Shown here piece after piece: positions 18,234-28,402 of a stretch of DNA of 64,000 nt. The notes under the pieces were generated by a model that was not told the DNA's origin, did not search any database, and worked only from the letters and a program-made list of their open reading frames with translations. Numbering within the stretch: position 1 is the stretch's first letter; every line of letters begins with the position of its first letter. Source of the stretch: Amycolatopsis sp. DSM 110486 (lineage in GTDB: Bacteria > Actinomycetota > Actinomycetes > Mycobacteriales > Pseudonocardiaceae); the NCBI RefSeq assembly GCF_019468465.1, contig NZ_CP080519.1, positions 8,797,001-8,861,000 on the forward strand, read 5' to 3'. The translations under genes were made by a program, and so were the position numbers.

Positions 18234-19840
18234 GTGAGGCAGCCGAAGTCCGCGGACGTCGCCATCGACGGCTGGGGTGAGGCCCTGGGCTACCACGTCG
18301 GGCTGGGCCGTGAGGTCGCCGGATTCGCCTGGCAGGAGATCGCGCTGATCCACCCGGCGGGCTTCGACGACTCCTCCTGGACCGGCTACCAGCGCCTGTC
18401 CGGAGACGGAAGTTCGCAGCCCTGGCGATCCTGCCCTAGCCACGGGCAAGATCGATGCGTCGGTCACCGCGGGCGGTCAGATCACGTCGGCAGTGCCGAC
18501 CGCGAACTCCATCGTCGGTGTCGCGGGCAACCATCTGGTTTCGGTGCCCGCCAAGGGAAAGCCGTCCGTGCTGGCGACGCTCACCAGTTGCGGCCCGCCG
18601 CCGACGGCGGGGTCAGCTTCCTATACACGGAGCCTGGGGGGAAGACGGCCACTGCGGCACACGAGAACGCGGGCAAGCTGACCGTCCTCGGCGAGGGCGA
18701 TCTCACTCGCGTCCAGCTGTTCCAGGGCAGTGCCGGGCACGCTGTCCTCTCGGGCGCTAACCCCGCGGGGGTCGGCGTTCTGGCCCACGCCGGTGTCACG
18801 AGCGTGAACGACAGTGGTCACGTGCGGGGGGCCGCCGCATCGTCGCTGGACGGCGATGCCCTGCTAGGCGCCGATTCCGACGGCCGGAAGTCCGCCCCAG
18901 CGGTGTTGGGGACGAAGACCGGCAAGGTCTTCGCGCCCGCCCTGCCCTCCGGTGCGGCGAAGGCCGCCACGGCTGTGCCGACGTACTCCGCCGTGCCCGG
19001 CATTACAACGGCCGCGCCGCGTACGAACCGCTTGAGTCCCAAGGCCGATGCAGCTCCGGCTGCCGGTGCCGCACCGAACACGACCCAGGCCCAGTCGCCG
19101 AAGTGTGCCGTGCCGCCGTTGAACGCGAACCGGCAGGTCATGCAGCACAACCCCGCCCAGGTCAACTGGGCCGTGCAAATGGCCGAGCAGGGTCTGCTCA
19201 CCGGGAGCGCCTACACGCGCCCGGCCGGGTTCGGCAACATGGGCTTGGTCGCCTACGCGCCCAACAGCGACTTTCCCCTGATCCCGCTGTCGCACCCGGC
19301 GGGCGGTACGAACACCGTGCCGCGTCGATCTTCGAGGGCATCATGGCTCAGGAGTCCAACTGGTCACAGGCCTCTTGGCACGCTCCGGCTGGCACCGCGG
19401 GTGACCCGCTGATCGCCAGCTACTACGGCGCCGGTGGCGACATCGTCTCGATCGACTACGCCGCTTCCGACTGCGGCTACGGAATCAGCCAGGTCACCGA
19501 CGGGATGCACATCGGTGACCACTCGCTGTCCGAGCACGGCCAGTGGAAGGTCGCGGTCGACTACCAGGAGAACATCGCCGCAGGCCTGCAGATCCTCGAA
19601 ACGACCTGGAACCAGATCTACTCCGCCGGGATCACCGCCAACAACGCCGACCCGCGTTACCTGGAGAACTGGTACTTCGCGGCCTGGGCCTACAACTCGG
19701 GCATCCAGCCGAACGCGGCCAACGGCAACACCACCGGCTGCACACCGGGCCCGTCCTGCACCAGCGCGCACGGCACGGCCAAGATCTTGACGCAAGACAA
19801 ATCAGGTCTGCCGACGCGCTCGTCGGGCCCGATGCTTGTG
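18234..19840 (+). pseudogene. NocE/golvesin-like secreted protein gene, broken in several frames
   Basis: Fragments of one protein appear in order but in changing frames. First FAWQEIALIHPAGFDDSSW (to about 18400). Then ATGKIDASVTAGGQITSAV (about 18445-18600), in another frame. Then a long stretch ending in SHPAGGTNTVP (to about 19325), back in the first frame. Last IFEGIMAQESNWSQASWH, DCGYGISQVTDGM and NWYFAAWAYNSG (19330-19790), in a third frame. The last block resembles a lysozyme-like fold with the catalytic-type Glu in AQESNWSQ. The conserved sequence stops near HGTAKILT. The parts missing around 18400-18445 point to an internal deletion. Long Ala/Pro linkers suggest an exported protein. 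Confidence 0.65.
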
Positions 19841-19960
19841 ACGGTGATCTTTATTTGCACTGGTGAGCGGTATCCGTCACCAGCTTGGCTCTTGTCCTGA
19901 GGGACGTGCCGCGATGGGCAGGAACTTGTGCAAGCAGGTGGCCAAGCGTAGACACTGTGG

Positions 19961-22900
19961 ATGGGGACAGGCGTGGCCCTGCCGGGCCGGGATCCGCCCG
20001 ACGCCGTCGTGCTGCAGCAGAGCGCGCGTACTCGGGTGACTCGAGTGTCCCTGCCGGGTGGCGTCGCCGTCGTCTGCAAGGAGCCACTCGGGCCGGACGC
20101 GCAGCGCCGGTTGCGGCACGAGGTTGCGATCCTCGAGCGGCTGCGCGGTGTCGACGGGGTTGCGCAGCTGCTGGATGCGCCGCGGTACCCGGGATCGATC
20201 GTGCTGGTGGACGCCGGTGACACCACCCTGGCCGGTCTGGCCGAGCCGCTCGCCATCGATGAGCTGATCCGGCTGGCCGGCAAACTGGCCCAGGCGGTCG
20301 CAGGAATGCATCGCCGCGGAGTGCTGCACCGTGACATCACTCCGGCCAACATCGTCGTCTCCGGGGACGGGGACCCGTGCCTGGTGGATTTCGCGCTGGC
20401 GACGTCGTTCGCCGAGATCCGTCCCGAGTTCACCCACCACAGCGAGATCGTCGGGTCGCTCGCGTACCTCGCTCCCGAGCAGACCGGGCGTACCGGCCGT
20501 TCGGTGGACCAGCGCGCGGACCTGTATGCGTTGGGCGCGACGCTCTACGAGCTGGCCACGGGCGGGCCGCCGTTCGGGTCCGGCGACCCGCTGCGCCTGA
20601 CCCACGATCACCTGGCACGGGTGCCGGTACCCCCGGCCCAGCTGAACCCGGCGGTGCCCGCTGCGCTGTCCGAGGTCGTGATGCGGCTGTTGGAGAAGGA
20701 ACCCGACCACCGCTACCAGTCCGCGGAGGGCCTGGCCCACGACCTGCACCAGGTCCGCGACGTCCAGGCGCATCCGGCGGCGGCGTGGGTGCGCATCGGC
20801 GAGCACGACGTTCCGCAGCGGCTGCTGCCGCCCTCACGGCTGGTGGGACGTGATGCCGAGGTGGCAGCGCTGGAGGTGGCATTCGAGGAGGCGCTGGCCG
20901 GCCGCTGTCAGGGTGTGCTGGTCGGCGGGGCGCCGGGGGTGGGCAAGACCGCGTTGGTCGATCAGCTGCGGTCGGTGGTGACGGGCCGGGACGGCTGGTT
21001 CGTGGCCGGCAAGTTCGACCAGTACCGGCGGGATATCGAGTTCAACGCGGGATATCAGGCGTTCCGGGCGTTGGGTCGGCTGTTGCTGGCCGAGCCGGAG
21101 GATGTGCTCGCCGCGATTCGTGAACGGATCGTCGATTCGGTCGGGGCGACCGCGGGTCTGTTGAGCGCGGTGGTGCCGGAGTTCGCGGTGCTGCTGGGGG
21201 TGCCGCCGGATGCGGGGGATCCGCTGACCGCGCAGGCGCGCATGCAGCAAGCAGGTGTGCAGGGGCTGCGGGCGGTCGCGTCGCGGGACCGGCCGGTGGT
21301 GGTGTTCCTCGATGACTTGCAGTGGGGTGGGCGCACCCCGCTCGGCTTCGTCGATCTCGTGCTGTCGGAGGAACCGGTCGAAGGCCTGTTGCTGGTCGGC
21401 GCCTACCGCGACGTCGAGGTGGACGCGGCGCATCCGCTGACCGCGCTGCTGTCCCGGTGGCGCGAGCAGGCCGGCGTGCGCTGGCTGGGGCTGGACAACT
21501 TGGCGGTGCCGAGCCTGGTCGCCATGGTGGCGGAGGTGCTGCGCGCGGATCGGGCCACCGTGGCGGGACTGGCCGAGATGCTCAGCGAGCGCACGTCCGG
21601 CAACCCGTACGAGACGGTGGAGCTGCTCAACGCGCTGCAGCGGGAGGGCGTGCTGGCGGCGACCGCCGCCGGGTGGCGGTGGGATGACGCGGCGGTGCGG
21701 GCTCGGCTGGGCCAGTCCGAGGTGGCCGGACTGCTGGCGGCGCGGGTCGCGGCGATGCCGCCGCCCTCGCGGGCGCTGGTCGAGGCGATGGCGTGCCTGG
21801 GCGGGCGAGCCGAGGTGAGTCTGCTGCAGACCGCCACCGCCGCACAGGCGGGCGTGGTGGACCAGCAGCTGGCGCCCGCCCTCGACGAGGGCGTCCTGGT
21901 GATCGAGCCGGGACTGCGGGAGGCCGTGCGGTTTCGCCACGACCGCACCCGCGAGGTCATCCTGAGTGGGCTGGACCCGCCTCGGCGCTGCGCCCTGCAG
22001 CTGGCGATCGCGCGGCGGTTGGCCGGGCTACCGGAGCTCTTCGCGGTGGCGGCCGAGCAGTACCTGCGGGTGATCGACGCCGTCGTCGATGCGGCGGAGC
22101 GCCGGCAGGTGGTGGGGCTGCTGCGCCGCGCCGCCGACCAAGCGGCGTTGATCGGCGAGTACACGCTGGTGAACGCGCTGCTGGTCGCCGCGCTGCGGCT
22201 GATCGGCCCGGGGGAGACTGCCACGCTGATCCAGGTGCACACCGGCCGCCACGCCGCCCTGTACAGCCTCGGGCGACTGGACGAGGCGGACGCGGAGTAC
22301 CACACGATCGAGCGGCTGTGTCCCAGCACGATCCGACGCGCCGACGCGATCGCGGTGCAGGTGCGCAGCCTGACCCACCGCAAACGCTTCACAGAGGCGA
22401 TCGATCTGGGCCTGAAGTCGCTGCGCGCGTGCGGAATCACCATCCCGGCCGCCGACCAGCTCGCCGCCGATCTCGACCGCCAGTACGAGTACCTGTACCG
22501 GTGGCTGGAAACCGACACCGCCGAGGATCTGGTTCGGCCGGAGATCACCGACCCCACGCTGCTCGCTGCGACCCGCCTGCTCGACGCGACCCTGCCGCCG
22601 GTCTCTTTCCTCGCCGACCACACCAGGCTCGAGTGGCTGAGCCTGGAAGCCCTGCGGATCTGGCTCGAGCACGGACCCGGACGTACCCTGGTCTGCCCCG
22701 CCTGCTTCGCCTCTTACTACACCGTGGTACAGCGCGGCGACAGCGCCGGATATCGGGCGTTGGGGCGGCTCCTGGCGTGGGGCGAAGCCCGCGGCTATGA
22801 GCCCGAGACCTCGTACGCGCACTACTACTTCGCCATCCTCAATTGCTGGTTCGAGCCCCTCGAAAACGGTCTCCACGCCATGCTGCGTGCCCGCGAGGGG

Positions 22901-25021
22901 CTGATCGCAGGTGGCGACCTGGCGTACACCGGCTACACCTATCACTCGATCGAGTACTTCTTGCTCGACTGCCCGCCAACCCTCGACCACCTCGTCGAGC
23001 AACTGGAGGCGGGCGTCGCCTTTGCACGGCGCACCGGCAACGAACAGATCGGCCAGGTGCTCGACGGTCACCGATGGCTGGCCGGTGTGCTGCGTGGCGG
23101 AAGCTCGGACGCGATCGGTGCGGCGGATCCCACCGACAGGTACGCCGACAATCCGATGGCGCTTTTGTACGCGCATCTCAGCCGGGCGCTCGCCGCCGCC
23201 GTCTTCGGCGATCCATCCGGCTTGGCACAGCACACCGCGGCGGCGATGCCGCTACTACCGGCCATCCTGGGCCACTACTCGACCGCCGTGGCCCGCCTGC
23301 TGCGTGGGTTGGCCCTGGCCGGGCAAGCCCGCAACACGGCCGGTGACGAGCGCGCCGCTCTGCTGGCCGAGCTGGACGAGACGACGCGGTGGCTGGCTGC
23401 ACGTGCCGCAGCCGCGCCGGACAACTTCCTGCATCTGCAGCGCTGGCTGGAGGCCGAGCGGGCGTGGGTGGTGGGGGATTACCGGGCCGCCGAGCTGGCG
23501 TTCGACGCCGCCCGACGCGAGGTCGCCGGCCGTGCGCGGCCCTGGCACCGGGCGTTGATCACCGAACGCGCAGCCCGCTTCTACCTGGCCCACGGCCTGG
23601 ACCGCGTCGGTGGTGAGCTGCTCGCCCAGGCCCGCCAGACCTATGCCGCCTGGGGTGCGAGCGCGAAGGTCGACCAACTCGACTGGGCCTACCCCAGACT
23701 GCGGCCACACTCCGACGCGACCACTGGGCTGAGCGGAGACCAGCCCGCTCATCTGTCGCAGCAACCAGGCCCGGTCACCACCGGCACCCTGGACCTGCTG
23801 GGCATCCTGGCCGCCTCCCAGGCACTGAGCTCCGAGACCAGCATCGAACGCCTGCGCACCCGCGTCGTCGAGGTCCTCAGCGCGCTGACCGGCGCCACCG
23901 GTGTGCAGCTGCTGCTGTGGAACCCCGAACGCGACGACTGGCTGCTCCCCGCTCCCGACAGCGACACCGGCACCACCCAGATCCAAGACATCACTCAGAT
24001 CGCACGCACCGCCCCGAGCGCCGCCGGGGAACCCATGGTCCCGCTGTCTGTGCTGCGCTATGTCCAACGCCTCGGCGAATCGGTGCTGGTCGCCGACGCC
24101 ACCGAGGACGACCGCTTCGCCCGTGACCCCTACTTCTCCGACCTCGACCGCTGCGCCCTACTGGCCGTGCCCATCCTCAGCCGCGGCAGCCTGCGGGCGG
24201 TGTTGCTGCTGGAGAACCGGCTCATCCGCGCCGCGTTCACTGCCGAGCGGCTCGACGCGGTCAGCCTCATCGCCGGGCAACTGGCTGTGTCGCTGGACAA
24301 CGCGCAGCTCTACGCCGAGCTGACCACCTCACGCGCCCGCGTCGTCACCACCGCCGACCAGACCCGCCGGCGCATCGAGCGCGATCTTCACGACGGCGCG
24401 CAACAACGGCTGGTCTCCCTCGCTCTCCACGCCCGCACGGCACAAGCATCAGCACATCTCGACGCCACTGAGCTCCGAGCTCAGCTGGACAATCTCGCCA
24501 CCGAAGCGATCACCGCACTCGACGAACTGCGCGAGCTCGCCCGCGGCATTCACCCGGCCGTCCTCGCCGACGGCGGGCTGCACTCCGCGCTCAAAGCCCT
24601 GGCCCGCCGCTCGTCGGTCCCGGTCGAGCTGGACGTGACCATGCCGCGGCGGCTACCCGAACAATTCGAGATCGCCGCCTACTACCTGGTCGCCGAAGCC
24701 TTGACCAACACCGCCAAACACGCGCACGCCACCATGATCGGCGTCACGGTCGACACCACCGACCAGGAGACCGGCGACGTCCTGCGCGTCTGCATCCGCG
24801 ACGACGGCCGCGGCGGGGCCGACCTCACCCGCGGCACCGGCCTCGTCGGACTCAAAGACCGGGCCGAAGCACTCGGCGGCCGACTGGTGGTGCACAGCGC
24901 CCCCGGCGCAGGCACCACCCTGCATGCCGAACTCCCGTTGTCACACGCACACGGCGCCGAGCGGGCAGTCGCCCTTCGACGTGCGCCCGACCCAGCTGGG
25001 AATGCAGACGCGCAGCATTGA
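19961..25021 (+). CDS. Trifunctional Ser/Thr kinase / AAA ATPase / GAF sensor histidine kinase
   Basis: Domains in order of the 1686 residues: a Ser/Thr-kinase-like domain (about 20-270) with Lys40, HRDITPAN (123-130), DFALA instead of DFG, and YLAPEQ; an AAA ATPase with Walker A GGAPGVGKTA (about 322) and Walker B VVFLDDLQW; a TPR-like helical region (about 650-1240); a GAF domain (about 1290-1440); a HisKA_3 dimerisation domain with RRRIERDLHDGAQQRL (about 1468); and a HATPase with EALTNTAKHAHA, DDGRGG and GTGLVGLKDR. Only the GAF-kinase half is a clear two-component sensor; no response regulator is adjacent. The kinase glycine-rich loop is missing and Thr replaces the catalytic-loop Lys, so that domain may only bind. 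The protein lacks membrane helices and is cytosolic. Confidence 0.88.
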   Translation: MGTGVALPGRDPPDAVVLQQSARTRVTRVSLPGGVAVVCKEPLGPDAQRRLRHEVAILERLRGVDGVAQLLDAPRYPGSIVLVDAGDTTLAGLAEPLAIDELIRLAGKLAQAVAGMHRRGVLHRDITPANIVVSGDGDPCLVDFALATSFAEIRPEFTHHSEIVGSLAYLAPEQTGRTGRSVDQRADLYALGATLYELATGGPPFGSGDPLRLTHDHLARVPVPPAQLNPAVPAALSEVVMRLLEKEPDHRYQSAEGLAHDLHQVRDVQAHPAAAWVRIGEHDVPQRLLPPSRLVGRDAEVAALEVAFEEALAGRCQGVLVGGAPGVGKTALVDQLRSVVTGRDGWFVAGKFDQYRRDIEFNAGYQAFRALGRLLLAEPEDVLAAIRERIVDSVGATAGLLSAVVPEFAVLLGVPPDAGDPLTAQARMQQAGVQGLRAVASRDRPVVVFLDDLQWGGRTPLGFVDLVLSEEPVEGLLLVGAYRDVEVDAAHPLTALLSRWREQAGVRWLGLDNLAVPSLVAMVAEVLRADRATVAGLAEMLSERTSGNPYETVELLNALQREGVLAATAAGWRWDDAAVRARLGQSEVAGLLAARVAAMPPPSRALVEAMACLGGRAEVSLLQTATAAQAGVVDQQLAPALDEGVLVIEPGLREAVRFRHDRTREVILSGLDPPRRCALQLAIARRLAGLPELFAVAAEQYLRVIDAVVDAAERRQVVGLLRRAADQAALIGEYTLVNALLVAALRLIGPGETATLIQVHTGRHAALYSLGRLDEADAEYHTIERLCPSTIRRADAIAVQVRSLTHRKRFTEAIDLGLKSLRACGITIPAADQLAADLDRQYEYLYRWLETDTAEDLVRPEITDPTLLAATRLLDATLPPVSFLADHTRLEWLSLEALRIWLEHGPGRTLVCPACFASYYTVVQRGDSAGYRALGRLLAWGEARGYEPETSYAHYYFAILNCWFEPLENGLHAMLRAREGLIAGGDLAYTGYTYHSIEYFLLDCPPTLDHLVEQLEAGVAFARRTGNEQIGQVLDGHRWLAGVLRGGSSDAIGAADPTDRYADNPMALLYAHLSRALAAAVFGDPSGLAQHTAAAMPLLPAILGHYSTAVARLLRGLALAGQARNTAGDERAALLAELDETTRWLAARAAAAPDNFLHLQRWLEAERAWVVGDYRAAELAFDAARREVAGRARPWHRALITERAARFYLAHGLDRVGGELLAQARQTYAAWGASAKVDQLDWAYPRLRPHSDATTGLSGDQPAHLSQQPGPVTTGTLDLLGILAASQALSSETSIERLRTRVVEVLSALTGATGVQLLLWNPERDDWLLPAPDSDTGTTQIQDITQIARTAPSAAGEPMVPLSVLRYVQRLGESVLVADATEDDRFARDPYFSDLDRCALLAVPILSRGSLRAVLLLENRLIRAAFTAERLDAVSLIAGQLAVSLDNAQLYAELTTSRARVVTTADQTRRRIERDLHDGAQQRLVSLALHARTAQASAHLDATELRAQLDNLATEAITALDELRELARGIHPAVLADGGLHSALKALARRSSVPVELDVTMPRRLPEQFEIAAYYLVAEALTNTAKHAHATMIGVTVDTTDQETGDVLRVCIRDDGRGGADLTRGTGLVGLKDRAEALGGRLVVHSAPGAGTTLHAELPLSHAHGAERAVALRRAPDPAGNADAQH

Positions 25022-25330
25022 TGACGCGCCTCGTGGTCATCGGCCGCTGTCGGCGTCGAGCCCGCGGTTGGCGCGCTGGGCGGCGACAGAAACCATGCGC
25101 ACCAGGTGAAAACTGTCGCCCACACGACGACCAAACCGCGACGTCGGTGACGTCGCATGATGACATGGCGTGTCTCGTCGCAAATGCTCACTCGAGGATG
25201 CGCTCGAGCTCGCCGTTCACGGCGACCTCGGACATCGGTGAAGGAGAAGGCGATCTCGAAGTACCTCGGATCCAGCCCGAGCGGTAGTGGAAGTGTCCGC
25301 GCCGCTCAACGACTCGGTCCGTACGAACTC
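25022..25330. other. Region without gene after the kinase
   Basis: About 310 bases between the kinase stop and the hairpin at 25335. Short open frames exist on both strands, but none has a family motif. I see no promoter or repeat that I can support. Confidence 0.35.
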
Positions 25331-25334
25331 GAAA

Positions 25335-25363
25335 GGCGGAGCAGCATTGGCTGCTGCCCCGCC
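25335..25363 (-). terminator. Hairpin downstream of small minus-strand gene
   Basis: GGCGGAGCAGC (25335-25345), a 4-base loop, then GCTGCT and CCGCC with a three-base bulge to 25363. It lies about 12 bases beyond the stop of the minus-strand gene ending at 25375. There is no T-run. Confidence 0.35.
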
Positions 25364-25374
25364 CCTCAAGATCA

Positions 25375-25593
25375 CTACGCGTTCAGGACGTCATCGCGAA
25401 AGCGCCACGCGCGGTCGAGGATGCATGCGCCTGGTGACGCCATCGGCTCTTGTGCCAGGAGTCGCGTCACGTTCTCCTCTGTGAACGGGACGCCTTCGGA
25501 CACGGATGTCGCCTCAGCTGCCGTGATTGGGACTCCCTCGGCGTTGACCTGCACGGAGTCGCCAAACAAGTCATCGAACACGTCGTCGTCCAT
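25375..25593 (-). CDS. Small acidic protein of unknown function
   Basis: It would encode 72 residues, beginning MDDDVFDDLFGDSVQVNAEG and ending AWRFRDDVLNA, acidic, soluble, without Cys or membrane helix. I do not recognise a family. Support for its being real is indirect: the ATG overlaps a preceding stop as TGATG (25595-25591), a common coupling arrangement, and a hairpin follows the stop. The preceding frame is itself damaged. It may be the last gene of a decayed pair. Confidence 0.35.
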   Translation of the reverse strand: MDDDVFDDLFGDSVQVNAEGVPITAAEATSVSEGVPFTEENVTRLLAQEPMASPGACILDRAWRFRDDVLNA

Positions 25594-25760
25594 CACGAGT
25601 ACTCCGAGAGCCCGTGAAGCTTCCACAGCAAGATGTCGCGGGCGGCCTGCAGATACCGCGACGGATGTGCATCATCAGCTCGTAGGTGAGCTGTCGGGAC
25701 GGCTCGTCGATGGGGCGGATGGGGGTGTGGTCCCGGTAGAGCACCGGTGTTACGGCCTGC
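25593..25760 (-). pseudogene. Tail of an unidentified gene with a probable frameshift
   Basis: Two adjoining frames look coding: one reads HTPIRPIDEPSRQLTYEL then MMHIRRG, and after a one-base slip near 25660 the other reads YLQAARDILLWKLHGLSEYS with its stop at 25593-25595. No start or N-terminal domain is seen before 25760, where the next gene ends. I cannot name the family. Confidence 0.3.
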
Positions 25761-26813
25761 TCAGGTGAGTCGGACCGTGCCCATGACCGCATGGCCGGGG
25801 ATGCCGGCGGTGGCGGACTTGCCGGGACGCGGCACCCCGACGATCCACAGCTGCCCGGTCGTGGTCGTCGCGAGGCCGAACGCGACGGTCACGTTCCGCA
25901 TTCGGAAGCCGACCGTGCGGCCGTCGGGCAGGACGGCCCGGCCTTGGAGGCGGACGAGACCACGGCCGTTGATCGAGACCGGCCGGTCGAGCACCACGGC
26001 CAGCTCGGTCCAGGTGTCGGCCGCGAGTGGAGCGCGCAGCCGAAACACGCGGACCACCACAATCAGCGCTAGAACACCGACGAACGCCGCGATGAACACT
26101 GCCCCGCTTCTGGCCGTTTGAAGGGCCCGCTCCTCCGGCAGGTTCGCCGACGCCCAGCCCGCGAGGACGGCGACGACGCCGTATACCGCCGCCGGGTACC
26201 AACACAGGCGTGCGACGTAGCGCCGATAGGCCGTGAGCACCGGATCGAGCCGCGGCGAGGTCGGCTCCCGGGAGCCGACCGGCAGTACCAGCGCACCGGG
26301 CAGCGGGCCGTCGGTGATCCGCGCCGCCCCGAGAACGCCGGACCCCGGCAACGTGACCATCGCCCGCTCACCCACCCGCAGCAGCCACAGCCGGCGCTCG
26401 CCGGCCAGCTGCACCCGCAGGGGTGCAGGCATCCTGGTCCGTAGCCACCGGCCGTCGGGCAGGCGGACGCCGACTTCGCGACGCGCGAGGACTACCCCGT
26501 CCGGCGCGCAGTCGACTGGTTCGAACCGGGCCCCGAGGAACGGCACCGCCCGGCGGAGTGTGGTGAGAATGGCGATGGCCGCGACCAGGGCGACGCCGAA
26601 GAACACGACGAGGAAGAGTGGCGCGGCGACACCCTTACCGGCGAAGAACAGGGCTATCCCGCCGATCACGAACGGCAGCGGGAAAAACAGGCTCGCAGCC
26701 GCGCGGCGGCGCGCGCCCGCGTGGAGCTCGCCGAACACCGGTAGCGCACCGGCCGGCACGGCGGGGTCGGGCTCCCAGAGCCGGACGCGATCGGATTCCG
26801 GACGAACGGTCAT
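25761..26813 (-). CDS. Membrane protein of unknown function
   Basis: The 350 residues contain two pairs of membrane helices: about 38-57 with 65-85, and about 205-225 with 240-262. Between and after them lie soluble beta-rich parts with similar phrases (VGVRLPDGRWLRTRM and AVLPDGRTVGFRMRN), so the protein may be an internal duplication of a two-helix plus beta-domain unit. I do not recognise a named family. ATG 26811-26813 follows an A-rich region. No operon partner is close. Confidence 0.65.
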   Translation of the reverse strand: MTVRPESDRVRLWEPDPAVPAGALPVFGELHAGARRRAAASLFFPLPFVIGGIALFFAGKGVAAPLFLVVFFGVALVAAIAILTTLRRAVPFLGARFEPVDCAPDGVVLARREVGVRLPDGRWLRTRMPAPLRVQLAGERRLWLLRVGERAMVTLPGSGVLGAARITDGPLPGALVLPVGSREPTSPRLDPVLTAYRRYVARLCWYPAAVYGVVAVLAGWASANLPEERALQTARSGAVFIAAFVGVLALIVVVRVFRLRAPLAADTWTELAVVLDRPVSINGRGLVRLQGRAVLPDGRTVGFRMRNVTVAFGLATTTTGQLWIVGVPRPGKSATAGIPGHAVMGTVRLT

Positions 26814-27370
26814 TTCTCTCCCAACATGCGCACAAGGTCACCCGATCTTCGCTACCCGGGCGAGCGGCGTTACGTCACACCACGTCCCCAGCGCACGGAA
26901 GCCAGGTTAGACAGCTCGGCGCCGTGGCCGGTCACCTGTCGGCGTGCGCTCGAGCCGTCTGCGGACGCAGACACGCAGCGGTGAATGGCAAACCGGCGCT
27001 GCCCGGCGGGTTTGGGACACCCTGGCGGGCATGAAGGGTCCCCCGGCCGATGACATCTTGATCTTCCGTGACCTGCGCCTGTCTGAACTGTCTCACGGCG
27101 ATGTCACCACGATCAGTCTCAGGTGTCATGTCACTTCCTCAACCGTGGTGCTGACCTGTCGGCTCCGCTCAGCACAACCGTTTAGCACTTTTCGGGGAGG
27201 TAGGTCGGTTGCCAACCCCGGTTGGTTCGCAACGGACACCGCGGCGCCGGGTGGCCCGCCGGCGCTGAGCCGGGGCCCGTCGGTCGTCGCTGGGCTATCA
27301 GGGTGATCGGGAGCCTCGGCATCTCGCCTGCGCCGGACAATGACGGTGAGCGTCGGTACCGTCTCTCCGG
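26814..27370. other. Intergenic region between divergent membrane-protein genes
   Basis: It must hold both promoters. Around 27095-27140 the words GATGTCACC, GGTGTCATG and TGTCACTTCC repeat, which resembles degenerate end repeats of an IS, but no transposase frame is seen. Confidence 0.3.
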
Positions 27371-28306
27371 GTGAGCGGTGATGAGGGCAGGGAAACCTGG
27401 AGGAAGTTCGTCCGGGGCGGCTACGGGTTCTGGCCGTGGCAGACCGCAGGCGTGTGGGGCAACCCGCGGTTCGGGCGCGGTGACAAAATAGGTCTTCTGT
27501 CTTACGTGTCGACCCTTCGCAGTGTGCTGGGATTGCTGACGCTGGTCGTTGTCGGCATCTACACCGGTACCCGGTCGGCGGACCAGGTATTGACGGATGA
27601 GGGCTGGGCAAAGACCGCGGTGAACGTGACGATCGCGGTGGGGCTTGTCCCGCTGGGGATGATCGTGACATTCGCGGCGACCAGGCGGGGGTTTCATCGT
27701 GACTTCGGCTGGCGCCGCTGGCTGGCCCCGCTGTGGCGGATCGTCATCATGGCGGTTACGACGTACGCGTTGATGATGCCGATCATCTTGGAGAACATGG
27801 GCGGCTTGCCAGGGCTGTGGGGGCTTCTCGCAGTCGCGCTGGAGATGGAGATCATCGGCATAGTTTTTGTTGCGAGGTCCACCGACAACGCCGCACTCAT
27901 CATCTTCGGAGGAGTCTTCCTCGGGTGGCTCGTCGGTCTCGCGTGGATGATCCTCTACATATTGTTTGTGGCGTACTGGGCGAGCCGGACCAGCTGCTGG
28001 GCGGGTGAGTTCCACCGATTGCTGGCACCCACGGTGTCGGCGATCCTGGTCGTGGCCACCACCATCGTCGCGCTCGTCGGCCACGACACCCAGGGTGTGT
28101 CGATGGGGCTGTGGTTGTTCCTGACGCTGGGCGGAATGATCACCACCCTTGCACTGGCCATCGCCGAACACGAGACACTGCGCCGGCACGGGTACCGCTG
28201 GAGGTACGGACCGGTGCCGATACCGCTGGCGCCGCTCGGGCAGCCCACGGCTGAACCCGGAAGCCCGATCCCGGCGCCCGGCCCTGCGCCCCGATCACGA
28301 CCCTGA
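27371..28306 (+). CDS. Polytopic membrane protein of unknown function
   Basis: The 311-residue product has a cytosolic N-terminus (KFVRGGYGFWPWQTAGVWG) and about seven hydrophobic helices between residues 45 and 265: LGLLTLVVVGIYTG, IAVGLVPLGMIVTFAA, WRIVIMAVTTYALMMPIIL, GLLAVALEMEIIGIVFV, VFLGWLVGLAWMILYILFV, AILVVATTIVALVG and LWLFLTLGGMITTLALAI. It ends in a Pro-rich tail. The W/G-rich start is distinctive, but I cannot name a family. The start is GTG 27371. It opens a stretch of small unknown genes on the same strand and may belong to an integrated element. Confidence 0.6.
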   Translation: MSGDEGRETWRKFVRGGYGFWPWQTAGVWGNPRFGRGDKIGLLSYVSTLRSVLGLLTLVVVGIYTGTRSADQVLTDEGWAKTAVNVTIAVGLVPLGMIVTFAATRRGFHRDFGWRRWLAPLWRIVIMAVTTYALMMPIILENMGGLPGLWGLLAVALEMEIIGIVFVARSTDNAALIIFGGVFLGWLVGLAWMILYILFVAYWASRTSCWAGEFHRLLAPTVSAILVVATTIVALVGHDTQGVSMGLWLFLTLGGMITTLALAIAEHETLRRHGYRWRYGPVPIPLAPLGQPTAEPGSPIPAPGPAPRSRP

Positions 28307-28402
28307 TTCGATGCGCACGTGCGCCAGATGGACGACCACGCCGACGCCCTCCACCGCCATAACCGCGGCCGCTGAGCACGTCCAGACCACCAAGGAGACG
28401 AC

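Noticed and set aside
25593..25700. N-terminus of a DinB/DUF664 protein (YLQAARDILLWKLHGLSE)
   Set aside because: The phrase resembles the DUF664 start, but the frame ends right after it in a stop; nothing of the remaining family sequence follows in any frame.
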